Shown here piece by piece: positions 46,075-56,695 of a stretch of 64,000 nucleotides of DNA. The position numbers and the translations under genes were made by a program. The notes under the pieces were generated by a model. That model was given only the letters and a program-made list of their open reading frames with translations. It was not told where the DNA came from and did no database searches. The DNA is from Edaphochlamys debaryana. Lineage: Eukaryota > Chlorophyta > Chlorophyceae > Chlamydomonadales. The stretch's first letter is position 1. Each line of letters begins with the position of its first letter. Where the stretch lies: the NCBI GenBank assembly GCA_016858145.1, contig JAEHOE010000002.1, positions 3,348,001 through 3,412,000 of the forward strand, in the 5' to 3' direction.

Positions 46075-49000
46075 TCAGGCGGGCGCTGCCGTCGCCGGAG
46101 CCGCCGCCGTCGCTGCCTTTGGTGCATTGTCCGGCCCCGCCGACGCCACCACCACGGGCTCCGTCACCTCGGGCACCCCCACAATGGGCTCCGCCGCCGC
46201 CGGCGGCGGCGGCGGCATGCTGCGGCCGGACGCGGCGGCGCCCGCCAGGGGCACGAAGGAGGCGGCGGCGACGGCGGCGCGGCGGCGGGGCGGGTTGGCG
46301 ACGCCTGGCGGGCGCTGCCAGACGTCCAGGACGCGGGGGAGGCGGGCCTCGGCGTAGGCCTGCAGGGCCTGAGGGGTGGAGGAGGGGAGGAGTCGGGCAA
46401 GAAGGGCAGGGCAGAAAGAGTAAGAAAAGAGGAAGTTTCACAGGTTGGGCATGGCGCGCAGACGCAAACATGTGAAGGTACGGGGAACATGACGCGTCAG
46501 GCTAACTGTACACATGCAAACTCCGCCCCGAGGCTACATAACAGAGGAGGTGATGACGGGGGCTTCAGGGCTAGGCAGTAGGCATAACGCGAACGACCGT
46601 GCCCCGTGCCCACTAACCACCCCCACACCCTCCCCCTCCCCCTGCTGCACGTCCGCTCGCCCACCTCCTGGTTCACGCCCCAGGCCTGCTTGCAGGGTGG
46701 CGGCCAGCCTCCACCCCTACCCTCCTCAGGGCTAGGCACAACGTAAACGACCTGTGCCCATACCTTCCCCCCTGTCCCCCTGCTCACCTCCTGGTCCACG
46801 CCCCTGGCCTGCAGCGTGGCCGCCAGCACCCCACATAACAGCTGACCCTACAGTATCTGCTCGATTCGCCTCGTTGTTAACCCCCCCTAACCACTTGCCT
46901 CGGTGGTCACGCCCCTGGCCTGCAGCGTGGCGGCCAGCACCCCACATAACAGCTGAACCTACAGTATCTGCCCGATTCGCCTCGTTGTTAACCCCCCCTA
47001 ACCACTTGCCTCGGTGGTCACGCCCCTGGCCTGCAGCGTGGCGGCCAGCACCCCACATAACAGCTGACCCTACAGTATCTGCTCGATTCGCCTCGTTGTT
47101 AACCCCCCCTAACCACTTGCCTCGGTGGTCACGCCCCTGGCCTGCAGCGTGGCGGCCAGCACCCCACATAACAGCTGAACCTACAGTATCTGCCCGATTC
47201 GCCTCGTTGTTAACCCCCCCTAACCACTTGCCTCGGTGGTCACGCCCCTGGCCTGCAGCGTGGCGGCCAGCACCCCACATAACAGCTGACCCTACAGTAT
47301 CTGCTCGATTCGCCTCGTTGTTAACCCCCCCTAACCACTTGCCTCGGTGGTCACGCCCCTGGCCTGCAGCGTGGCGGCCAGCACCGCCGCGTCCTCCCAC
47401 GCCATGTTGAGGCCCATGCCGTCTGGGGGGGCGGTGTGGGCGGCGTCGCCGATGAGCACCACGTTGCCGCGGACCCAGTCGGGGGCCTGGGTCGGGGGGT
47501 GGGGGATTGAAGGGTGGAGGGAGGGAGGGCGATGAGAGGGGCAGGGAGCGCGAGCGCTTGAGCCTCCTGCAGCTCCCGGGAAGCATGCATTGTGATGGCC
47601 TCAGCAGCCTGTCTTATTGGGTGTGTAGCATGCTTACCTCCATCCTGCAATCCTATCCAGCAATCCTATCCAGCCCAATCCTCGCTGACCCTGCAGCCCA
47701 TGGTCCTAGTCCTGCATGTGCACTGCCCCTTACGGTGCAGGGCGCCCGCTATGACAGCCAGTTGTACTCGTTCCCCCTCATCCCCCATCTTCCGCTCACC
47801 CCCCCCTTGCTCACCCCCTGCAGGCGGTCGTGGTCGTGCATGTGCACTGCCCCCTCCCTCACCAGCCATAGTCAGCCTGAGTCATTCTAACTCACCCCCA
47901 TCCCCCCCAAATCCCCGCTCACCCCCTGGAGCTTATCGTAGTCGTGCATGTAGTACCCGTGCTCCGACACGGCCCGCGGGTCGGTGCGGGCGATGAGGTC
48001 CCGCAGCTCGGGGGGGTAGTCCGCGAACACAGCCAGGCAGCGCTCCTTGGGGCAGGCGCCGGAGGTGCCTGGGGGGGGGGCGGGGGAAGGGGGAAGGGGG
48101 GGTTGCCGGAGGTGCCTGGGCAGGTGGGCCCACCGCGCTCCCCTGACTCCCGTGCCCTCCCGGCCTCGCAGGGAGGCCCGACGCTGGCCATAACGGAGCG
48201 TGCGGGTTGGGTCAACACCTGTAACATCCCCAGTCCTCCGCTCTCCTATCCCCTCGCCCACATCCCAGGCCCCACCCGTTTGGTGGATGCCCGCGTCGCC
48301 CGCGTCCCGCGTGGCCCAGCCCATGCCTGCTTGGGGCAGGGGGAGGAGGGGGGGTAGGGGAGAACGGGAGGGATGCCTGGGCGATGCCCGGAGGGGTCAC
48401 GGGCGCATTCCATGCGCATGCCAGACAAGGGGAGCGAGGAAGCCGAGGTTCCTGTTCGGCCAGTTCATGCCTCATGCTTGCCCACAACAACCCTCCCACC
48501 CACCATTCTCCTGGAGGAACGTATCCTGCCTAAAGCTTGCCCCAGCGCACCCACCCTTCTCCTTGAGGAAGGAGGTGGAGGCGATGCAGGTCCACACGTA
48601 GCGCTTCCCCGGTACCACCGCGTAGGCCGTGGAGGAGCGGTCAGGGGGCTGGGGCATGATGGAATGGGGGCGGGGATCGGGGAGGGAAAAGAAGGGAACG
48701 GAAGAGCATCGAGGAAAGGGTACCGTCGAGAAATGAGAAAGAAGGGGCTGGTGTGGGTCAGCCCTTAAAGCCCTCCGTTGACTTGTCCCAGCCGTCCCGC
48801 ACAAACACCCTCGTCAGCCAAGCAAGGCAACGGCCGCCCCGTCAGCCGACGTCCCCTCCCAAGCACCCCCTCCCGTACTCACGAAGCCGTCCCCCAGCCA
48901 CAGCAGCGGGTCGCCGCCCGACTCCACCAGCAGCGGCGGCACGTCCTCGGGGCTGCCGTACTCAACCACCGCCCGCCAGATGAGCTTGTCGTGGAAGGCG

Positions 49001-51748
49001 GGCAGGCCCTCGCCGTTCCACAGCTGTGGAGGGCGGGGGGAGCAGCACAAACGGGTAGCGGCAGGATTAAAACGGCGAGTACTGCCGGCGGCTTCACGGC
49101 GCCAGGGGAAGGATAGGATAGGACGACAGGGTGGCGGCAGGATGTGGCTTTACGGCGCAAGGGGCAAGTGAAGAGAGACGAGTGTTTAAGTGGGGCCGAA
49201 CCGTCGTCGGCGCAAGGCTCTGTGGCGATGCCAGGGGCGTATTGAAGGCCGGAGGGCCCTCGAGCGCCCGTTAGCCCCTTCCATGCGCACCTGTCGCTTG
49301 ACGCGGCTGAAGTACCCATCACATGCAACCACCAGACCCGCCGTCAGGGCGTGGGCCTCGCCCGTCTTGGCGTCCTGGACACGAGGGGGGCAGGGGAGGC
49401 AGGAGGGGGTCGAGGAGATGCGGGTAATGATGGCTGGGGGATACGGAAGGGAGGCCAGCCATGCCGGACAGGGCGGGTTGCACGACCGCGCCCAACACTC
49501 GCTGCACCTTGGGTACCTCGGGGGCCTCGGCTCTCTGTCTTCCGCCTGCCTTCAGCAGCCAGGCTGGGCGCAACCCGGCGCTCCAGCGCCCCCGCCCCTT
49601 CCACGGCCCCAGGCAACGGACACCTCCCGCCCCTTCCCCCCCGCACCTGCAGCTGCAGCGTGGCGGGCTCCCCGCCCGCCCGCCCGGGGGTCACCCCCAC
49701 GGTGCGGGAGTTGAACGCCACCGTGCCTAGGGGTAGGGAGTGGGCGGGCCAGGGGGCAGGCCACGTGGCCGGGGGTAGGAGTTGTCAGCGGGAAGCCGAG
49801 GGCGGGCAAGCAAGAGGTCATCATAGACTGCTCGACATTCACCGCCTGACCGAGCGAAGCCACGCACTCCAGCACAGCGCTTTCTTCAACACGCGTGCCC
49901 CCTACCTCTTCGCCCGTTCGCGTTACAACACTCCACGCCTGCCGTAACCAAGCCCATATGCCCTGGACCTAACCCAACGACAGCGCGGGGGCCCTGGCCC
50001 TGCCTGGCCCTCACGCACCCGGCGGCAGCGCCTCGTACAGGGTCTGGCGGATGTCGCCCCAGTGCACCATGACACTCGTGTGGCCGTGCACCTGACCAGG
50101 GGCGGAGAGGGGAGGGAAGAGGGGAGGGTAGAGGGAAGGGAGGGAAGGGAGGGAAGGGGTTGGGCAGGGGTGGGGCAGTGCACCATGACACTCGTGTGGC
50201 CGTGCACCTGACCAGGGGCGGAGAGGGGAGGGAAGAGGGGAGGGGAGAGGGAAGGGAGGGAAGGGAGGGAAGGGGTTGGGCAGGGGTGGGGCAGTGCACC
50301 ATGACACTCGTGTGGCCGTGCACTTGACCATGGGGAAGGGGAGAGGAGGAAATGAAGGGGAGGGTGAGGCAAATGAGGGGAGGGAGGGCACGTGCCACAA
50401 CACACGCCTTATCTCTCCAGTCCAGCTGCATGCCAAAGCACCCCAGCATATGGCCCGCCTACCGTCGAGACCCCTCCACCGCTTCTATCCTCTCCAACCG
50501 CAACCCGGCAAACGTCCACCCCTAAACACACACGCTCCAGCCCTCCAGCCCCTCCCCCACCCCCACCCCCCGCCCCCACCCTGAGGTTCTCCTCGTGGTT
50601 CCACGCGCCCGACACGTACTGAGACTCCTTAGACTTGCCCGCCCAGTCGTACAGCCGCGTGACGCCGAACAGAAAGCCGCGGGCGCGCATCCTGCGGTTG
50701 GGCAGCGGGCGATGGGCAATGGGCAACTGGGCGTTGGTATAACCGCAGGCGCACAGAACCGGTCTGCGGTATGGCACAGGCACAAGAAGCGGGCTGTATC
50801 CCAACCCGGGTACATCCGAAACACACACACGCTCTCCCTCTCCCCCCTCCTTTCCCCTACCTCCCGCCCCCCTCCTCACTTCTCCGCCAGGTCGTCGTCC
50901 ACGGCGTGCAGCGCCCTCCAGCCGTTGACGTCGATCAGGACGCCCGCGCCCTGAAAGGTGTGAGGTATGAGCGAACGGGGAGACAAACAAGGGTTTGTGA
51001 GAGGTGGGTGTGGCGGGTGGAGGGGAGGCAGACCGTTGGGGGGTTTTGAGGGGTTTGGGGACTTTGGAGCTGGCGGGTACCCCGGCTGGAAACGCCATCC
51101 ACAACCCCGCCGCTCCCGCGAAGCCCCACCTGCGGCCAGTAGCCCGAAGCCGCCTCCAGCACCTGCCATGGTCGGGGAGAGGGTTTGCAGGGCAGTGGGA
51201 GGGGCCGGATGCTCGGGATGAAGCGGGGAAAACCGTGGTTAAGGAGTCGACCCAGGCAGACAGGAAGGGGGGCGGGCGGCGGGTCCGCCCGGCCACACAC
51301 GAACCCAGGGGTCTCCTGGAGCCGAAACCCTCCCAAAAGGCCCCGCCTGCCCAACCCCAGACGTATCAGTGCATGGTCCTACCCGCACGGTCTTCCTGGG
51401 CAGAGCCTGCTGGATGCCCTTGGCAGCCAGAAGGCCGGCGGGACCACCCCCGACAATGGCGACGTCGACATGCTCCGGAGCGCCGTTAGTCGACGCCGCG
51501 GGTTGCGTAGCGGATGCAGCGACATGGCGGGATGCGGCTGATGCGCTTGCGCGCGGCGCGGCAGCCGTGTTCGCCGCTGAGAGGTTCATGCGCTGGCGCG
51601 GAGGCGGGATGGATGTTGTGCGGCCTCCGCAAAGCGTTGTCGGCTCTGAGCGATTCAGAAAGATGGCGTGATGCTGCACACAAGCTACGCGAGCAGAACG
51701 CGGACGCTGCAGGCAGCTCGAGGGTCGCATGGCCGTCAAGGCGGGCAT
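46075..51748 (-). CDS. FAD-dependent monooxygenase (PHBH/UbiH-like fold), probably plastid-targeted
   Basis: Core exons: 51748-51383, 51162-51130, 50950-50880, 50691-50580, 50091-50019, 49726-49647, 49374-49291, 49023-48883, 48648-48555, 48068-47923, 47486-47343 and 46368-46075. They join in frame to 545 residues before counting optional mini-exons between the last two. The N-terminal 95 residues are rich in Ala, Ser, Arg and Pro with almost no acid, as expected of a plastid transit peptide. Three flavoprotein marks follow: the Rossmann dinucleotide motif VAIVGGGPAGLLAA, the central VVACDGYFSRVK (the DG motif), and the C-terminal GDAAHTAPPDGMGLNMAWEDA that binds the FAD pyrophosphate and ribityl. 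These enzymes use FAD, NAD(P)H and O2 to hydroxylate small aromatic or isoprenoid substrates, which cannot be predicted here. The C-terminal exon, starting ALQAYAEARLPRV, ends in an Ala/Pro-rich tail. The start lies about 220 bp from that of an oppositely transcribed RCCR-like gene. Confidence 0.85.
46665..47343 (-). repeat. 111-bp minisatellite of intron plus 21-nt mini-exon units
   Basis: Units of exactly 111 bp recur with junctions at 47341, 47230, 47119, 47008 and 46897, almost without mismatch. More diverged relatives lie at 46788-46808 and 46665-46685. Each unit, read on the minus strand, holds an acceptor-like CTGCAG, then 21 nt encoding ARGVTTE, then AG|GCAAGT, the consensus of GC-AG introns, then about 90 nt of intron-like sequence. 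The two diverged units encode ARGVDQE and AWGVNQE and have ordinary GTGAGC or GTGGGC donors. Because 21 and 111 are both multiples of three and the unit has no stop, inclusion, skipping or retention all preserve frame. Confidence 0.9.
50062..50325 (-). repeat. 116-bp tandem repeat duplicating the start of an exon of the FAD monooxygenase gene
   Basis: A 30-bp block encoding VHGHTSVMVH on the minus strand occurs at 50062-50091, 50178-50207 and 50294-50323, spaced exactly 116 bp apart. Purine-rich (plus-strand GGGAGGG) intron sequence lies between them. Only the copy at 50091 runs on into the functional exon (WGDIRQTLYEALPPG). The middle copy keeps the CAG acceptor. The third has changed to AAG next to TGCAC. 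The duplicates supply decoy splice acceptors rather than extra full exons. Confidence 0.8.
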
Positions 51749-51968
51749 TTCCACGGGTAGCCCTGTAGCTACGTGTAGACTTCAAAGCTTTAAGGCGTCG
51801 CGATTACCGGAAATATACATGATATCAATCGGCAGGCAGGGCGGTTGATGGCGCAATTATGTGGTCCTCGCTGAGCGGGACTGCCCTCGGAGTTCACCGA
51901 CAACTCGCCACAACCTAGTACCGCAGCCGACACAACTCAGGGCAACACTAGCGCTCTGCGCGCGAAAC
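51749..51968. promoter_or_regulatory. short shared promoter region of a divergent gene pair
   Basis: Only about 220 bp separate the inferred start codons of the FAD monooxygenase (minus strand) and the RCCR-like gene (plus strand), so a bidirectional promoter is likely. The segment is less GC-rich than its surroundings, with AATATACATGATATCAATC at about 51811-51829. No specific factor site is recognised. Confidence 0.5.
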
Positions 51969-54700
51969 ATGTTGCACACCCGACTTTACCCGCCGAGCAC
52001 GAGCCGGCGTGCAGTCAGGCCGGATATGCCACCTTCGCATCGATCGCTTGCAGCCGGGCGCTTGCCGACGAGGAGCCTCCCAGCGTCCCTGCGTAACGCA
52101 CGCTCACACACACTTCCCGCCCACCCCCCCACCGCCTCCATCGGCCCCACGAAAACCGAGCGCTTTCCCCTCGACCAGCTGTTGATCGATCGCGGCCAAC
52201 CAGACCTGTGTGAAACCCTGCAAGACAACCCCGGCTTCTCCCAGTTGGTTCGGATCCATGATGAGGTGCTGGCCAAGCTGGAGTCGTCGCTGGGTGTGAG
52301 GCCGGCGCAAACGAAGCGTTCGGTAAGGTGCCGTTGCGCATGCGATGGCGTGTCATTTTGGGGCCTCATACGCGGGGGTCTAGGAGAGGAACGGGGCCTG
52401 CATCATAGCTGCAAGAGCCCTCTGAGCACTGTCTGAAGAGGCCCCCTGACCACCTCTCGGGTAACCTGCAGGACAGCGGATGCGTGCTGCCCTCCTTGTC
52501 TGGTGTGCGCCCACCCTCCATGTCCCCCATACCCCCTTCGCCCACACATCAGGACGCGGATGGCGTGCTTGCCCTCTCCAGCATTCAGCCGGGCGTGGCC
52601 AGCGTCCTCTTCCGCTCCTACCGCAACCCGCCACCCCCCTCCTCCTCCACGTCCGCCCTGCCCACCCCCCCGCCGCTGCGCTCCGCGTACCAAGTGGCAG
52701 CCCGCTACCGCCTCCCGGGTGAGGGGCTGGCAAGCTCGAGGGAAGCTCAACGGTCGCGACACAGACCGTGTGTATGACGCGTAGGGATGACGGCAGCTGG
52801 AGACGCGAGTTAAATGGCAGCCCGGCGCTGCGGGCGCGAGAGGGCGTTGAAGCCTGTTCAGCCCGCGCGCCACGCACGCATGTGCCCTAGCAACCTTCCA
52901 GCTGTGCTCGTCCCGTGCCGCCTGACGCTGCCCCCAACCTCCACGCCGCCACCCCTAGACGGAAGCGTGCGGGTCTACACCAAGACCAAGAGCGCGTGCA
53001 TGTACGGCAACCTGTCATGCTCGTCCCTTTCCCCCTGACGCTATCCCCCATCTCCCCCGCCCAGACGGCAGCGTGCGGATCTACACCAAGACCAGTGCCG
53101 CGCCCCTCGACGACTGGCCCACACCCCAGCTGGACATCGAGCTGGGGGGCGACGCCAAGGTGGGGTGGGACCGTGGGGGCTGGGGCCTGGGGGGTAATGC
53201 CACGGTACGGAGAGACCGTAGGGGCTTGAGGGGGTCGTAGGGGAGGCTGGGGGAGCCAAGGGCAGGCAGGACCTCACGTGGACTTCGAGTTGGGGCATCG
53301 GCGGAGGCGCCAAGGTCTGGTGGGGGATGTGCTCCGTGTATCGAGGGAGGGGTGGACCGAGGGGCGAGGAAGTGCCACCCTTACCGCGACTGGTCAGGTG
53401 GGAGGGTGGGTGTGGGTGTGGGGGGGAGAGGGGCTCGGGAGGTAGAGGGCGGAGAGGGGGGCCAGGCCTGACCTTGCTGCATATGCATGTGACTGCTGGG
53501 GCCCAGGTGCTTGATCGGAAGGTCGGGCCGCGCAGGGCGGCAGGAGCGGAAGCATGGACGAAGCCACCCTCGTCCCCCGAGGTATGACGAGTCCGAAACA
53601 CGCCCGGCCCCTTCCCACCGCATGCCCCCACACGCAGGAGCTCATCTTCTATGTGGGCCTGGGCCCCCGCTCCTTCACCGCTGACTTCCCCTACGTCGAG
53701 CACTACATGCACCGCCCGCCGCCGCCCCACCCGCTCGGTGGGTGCTTCACCCTCGGCCCTGGACAGTGCGAGCGCTACGCAGTACCGTTGGAGGCACTGG
53801 GCCGTTAAGCCACCCTGCGCACTCCCCCCATGTCCCACGCGGCTGGCACGGGCGCCAATGGCGGCTCCGCATCGGCACAGGCCCGCCCGCCCCCGTGGGC
53901 CCCCGCCAGCGGTCCCTCCTTGCCTGCCCCCACGACCTTGTGCCCACATCCCAATGTCCTTCCTACAGGCACCGGGACCAACGGCACCAACGACGGGTCC
54001 GCATCGGCGCCGGCGCCGGCGCCCCGCAGTCTCCTCGCCATCGAGGCCGAGGCCCAGGCACAGCCCGGCTTCTCGCCCTTCGTCAGCCCCAGCATGTGGG
54101 TCCGGGGCCTGTCCGCCTCCGCCCTCTGCTTCACCGTCGCATGGGACGCAGGCCGCGATGCGGCGGCCATGGCTGCCGTACGGTCGTACGCGCACGCCGT
54201 GACGGACACGTGGCTGGCGCACCTCATGGCGGACGCCCAGACGCTGGCGGCGGTACGGAACGGTACGGCGGATGCCAACAGCGGCGGCAAGGCGGTGCCA
54301 CCGCCGCCGGCGGCCGCGGCGGCGAGTGACCCGTGGGTCGTGGAGCAGTGGCGGCGCGCGGCGGCGGCGCTGCGGGAGTCCAAGAGGAACGACCCCGCCA
54401 CTCCCATGATGGTGCCCGTGTTCGGGCAGGAGCAGGTGGGGAGGGTTTTGGGGTATGGGGTTCCGGGTTCGGGGCAAGCTCGAACCAGACGGGTCAGGCC
54501 TTAACCGTGAAGGATGGGCTGTTGGGAAGGGCGGAGGGGAGGCGGGAGGGAGACCGCCCGACGTGCGCCGGGCGGAGATCTGGTCCCTTGCTCCGTACTG
54601 GGGCCCGTCCTGCTTGCCAGCGCCCAGCAGCTCACGCCATTCGCTCTGTCCCTTGTCCGGCCAGGTGGACAAGTGGGTGGAGCTATCGTCCGGCCTGTAG
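51969..54700 (+). CDS. red chlorophyll catabolite reductase-like protein, plastid-targeted
   Basis: Six exons join in frame to 405 residues: 51969-52322, 52553-52718, 53065-53159, 53638-53737, 53969-54435 and 54665-54700 (TAG). The first 60 residues are Arg/Ser/Pro/Ala-rich with almost no acid, as in a plastid transit peptide. The order of motifs resembles plant RCCR, from memory of the family. It runs: an N-terminal helix ending LESSLGV; the hydrophobic strand ELIFYVGLGPR followed by FPYVEHYM; SPSMWVRGLSASALCFTVAW, matching the RCCR segment of type SSSLYIRxVxSPTAxxxRI; the helix VTDTWLAHL; and PVFGQEQVDKWV near the end, matching LFGxEVA. RCCR is a ferredoxin-dependent bilin reductase that reduces red chlorophyll catabolite in plastids. 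Gly/Ala/Pro-rich inserts make this copy longer than plant enzymes. The call rests on motif order, not on an alignment. Another member of the ferredoxin-dependent bilin reductase superfamily is possible. Confidence 0.6.
52905..53100 (+). repeat. partial duplication of an intron/exon junction in the RCCR-like gene
   Basis: About 90 bp ending in a splice acceptor plus the start of exon 3 occurs twice: about 52905-52998 and about 53018-53097. The upstream copy encodes DGSVRVYTKTKSA after CACCCCTAG. The downstream, functional copy encodes DGSVRIYTKTSAA after CCCGCCCAG. The upstream copy lacks a matching donor that would keep the frame, so it is best read as a decoy or relic exon. Confidence 0.65.
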
Positions 54701-54825
54701 CTGCGCGCATGGCTCAAATGCATGGCTCAGCGTCACTCGGCTGCGTGGCCAGGGTCTAGGATGCAATGCCACACCCTTTGGCCGCATCACACGCTTTGAG
54801 GGAGTTTCTTACGCCTCTTGAAGTA
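54701..54825. other. short 3' flank of the RCCR-like gene
   Basis: About 125 bp between the RCCR-like stop codon and the left edge of the repeat that starts at 54826. It contains no gene. No TGTAA signal is seen before the repeat, so the transcript end may lie inside the repeat. Confidence 0.4.
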
Positions 54826-56695
54826 GCCGGTGGTGAGTGTGTTCAGGCGAGGGCCAGGGGGGCCTAGTCTGCACCACCCCAGAGCGGAGGTTTCCCTGAC
54901 AAGTGCGTGTGCATGCTGGTGCAGTGGGCATGGGCGAGCGTCCGCGGATGAGCGTGGCAGAGTGCTTATCTTCGGGTGCCGGGCTGTGTGCGTGCCGGCG
55001 TGTGTGGTGTTGTGTGCTTGACTCTGACCTGCGGGCTTGGGAGCCGGGCGTGGCGTTGGTCAGGGTATTCTTGTAGAGCTGGCGTGCCGTGACGTTGGCT
55101 GGGGTCCGTCGCGCCTGAGGGCCGTTACACGTGTGGTGCGCATGTCAGGGGTCATGCGGGACTTGCGCCACCTCCCTTGAGTTGCCAACCTGCTTCGTTG
55201 CCTCGCAAGGTTGTGGGGGGGAGTATGCAGGGAGGTGTCGCCTACCAGTGCGAGCCCGTAACTGGGCGTGACAGCTGTCATGCGTATTTACTGGCACGTT
55301 CGGTTTGAGGGCAGATGGGTGGCCGTTAGCGGTTGCCTTGAGGCGGGTACGGTGCAGAGGGTGAACGGGTTGCCACCGGGATCCCTTAGGAGTCGTGTGG
55401 GAGCAAGAGTCGTGAGGGCTCTGCAGTTGAGTGCTGCTGGGCAGTTGAGCGTGTCAGGGGCCCAGGAGGAGTAGTCAGGGCCCAACTGCCATCTTGGGCC
55501 TGAAGGCGAGGCTGGAGGGCTTGGAGGGGTCGGAGGTGGGTGCCGGCGTGTGTATTGGCACGGCCTGCATGGCAGTCGGGAGGCCGGCTGCGCCTGCTTG
55601 GGGTCGGAAGGTGCCGCCCTCGGCACCTTCCCGAGGCACTGCTAAGTGGACAGGCAGCAAGACCCGTCCCTGTGTCCTTAGGTTGGCATTCAACCATTGG
55701 TCGCCTCCAGGAGAGGCTAGTTAACTGGCAGCCCTTCCAGCCAGCTTACAACCTCTGGCCACTGGTGACATGAGCAACAACGGTCACCTAGAGCGACGGT
55801 GAGCTCCAGGGACGCGAGTGCCACCGAAACAGCACGGTGTAGAGCTGTAGGCGCGTACCCGCAGCGCAGCGAGTCCTTGCCTCGGGAAGGTCCCCTGCCT
55901 GGTCTTACAGTAACCAGCAGGGTCCACGGTCAAAGCTGGGCACTTCCTAGGGTGCTCAGCAGCTCGGGGCGCATCGTCGGGGACGCTCGGTCTTGCGTTC
56001 TGAGAACCGGCGGTCTAGGCCGGGCGCTTGTTTCAGCAGAGGTTAACAAGCGTGCGAGCGCTGATCTCGAGCTCGTCGCTCCAAGACGAGTGGACAGCGC
56101 TGCGCCGGGGAGTTTGGTCGGCCCGCTCCCCAAAGCCCCGACTGCCTGGGTTTGGACCGGGAATTGGGAAGAGGACTTCAGTGGGCCTCTGAGTGCACCA
56201 CTCGTCGACGCGACAGGCGGTCAGCTCGCGAACCGGCGGACGTTGCAACACGCGAACCTGGAGTCCTAAGGCCGTGCTGAGGAGTTGAGCTATTGCTGTG
56301 CCGCCGATTGAGCGCGGGTCGAAAGTCGGCACGGCTCGCGTGCGAAGCCGATCCCCTGGCAGCCGCGGCTTGGTCGCGTGGCCGCGAGCCGCCCCCGGTA
56401 GGCCTCAGAGCTGAGCGGGGCGGCGGGGCAGTCGGCGCCCGGGCCGCAGCGACGAGTAGACTTGGGCGTTCTACGGAGTAAGGGCGAGGGCTGGCAGCCG
56501 GGCCAGTCTCTTGCCATTCGCAGGCGGCCGCTCACGAATCTCCGTAAGCCGGTCGCACTGTTTAGTACGGTGACACCACCTCACCGGAGGGGGGCGAGCG
56601 TGCAGGGCGCAGTGCAGGCTGCTGCCCAAGCGACCCCCCTTAGCGGGACGCATTCCCCGCGGCCCCTGCCGCTGTGGGGACTGCCCCAACAACAC

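Noticed and set aside
46732..47586. Continuous minus-strand frame of 284 codons with five repeats of a 37-residue unit
   Set aside because: The frame is open because the 111-bp unit is a multiple of three without stops. Splice motifs in every unit and the conserved monooxygenase sequence on either side favour introns. It is kept only as a possible retention product.
53041..54723. A 560-codon open frame on the minus strand
   Set aside because: It lies opposite the well-supported RCCR-like exons, runs through their introns and has low-complexity Arg/Gly/Pro composition. It is a shadow of GC-rich coding DNA.
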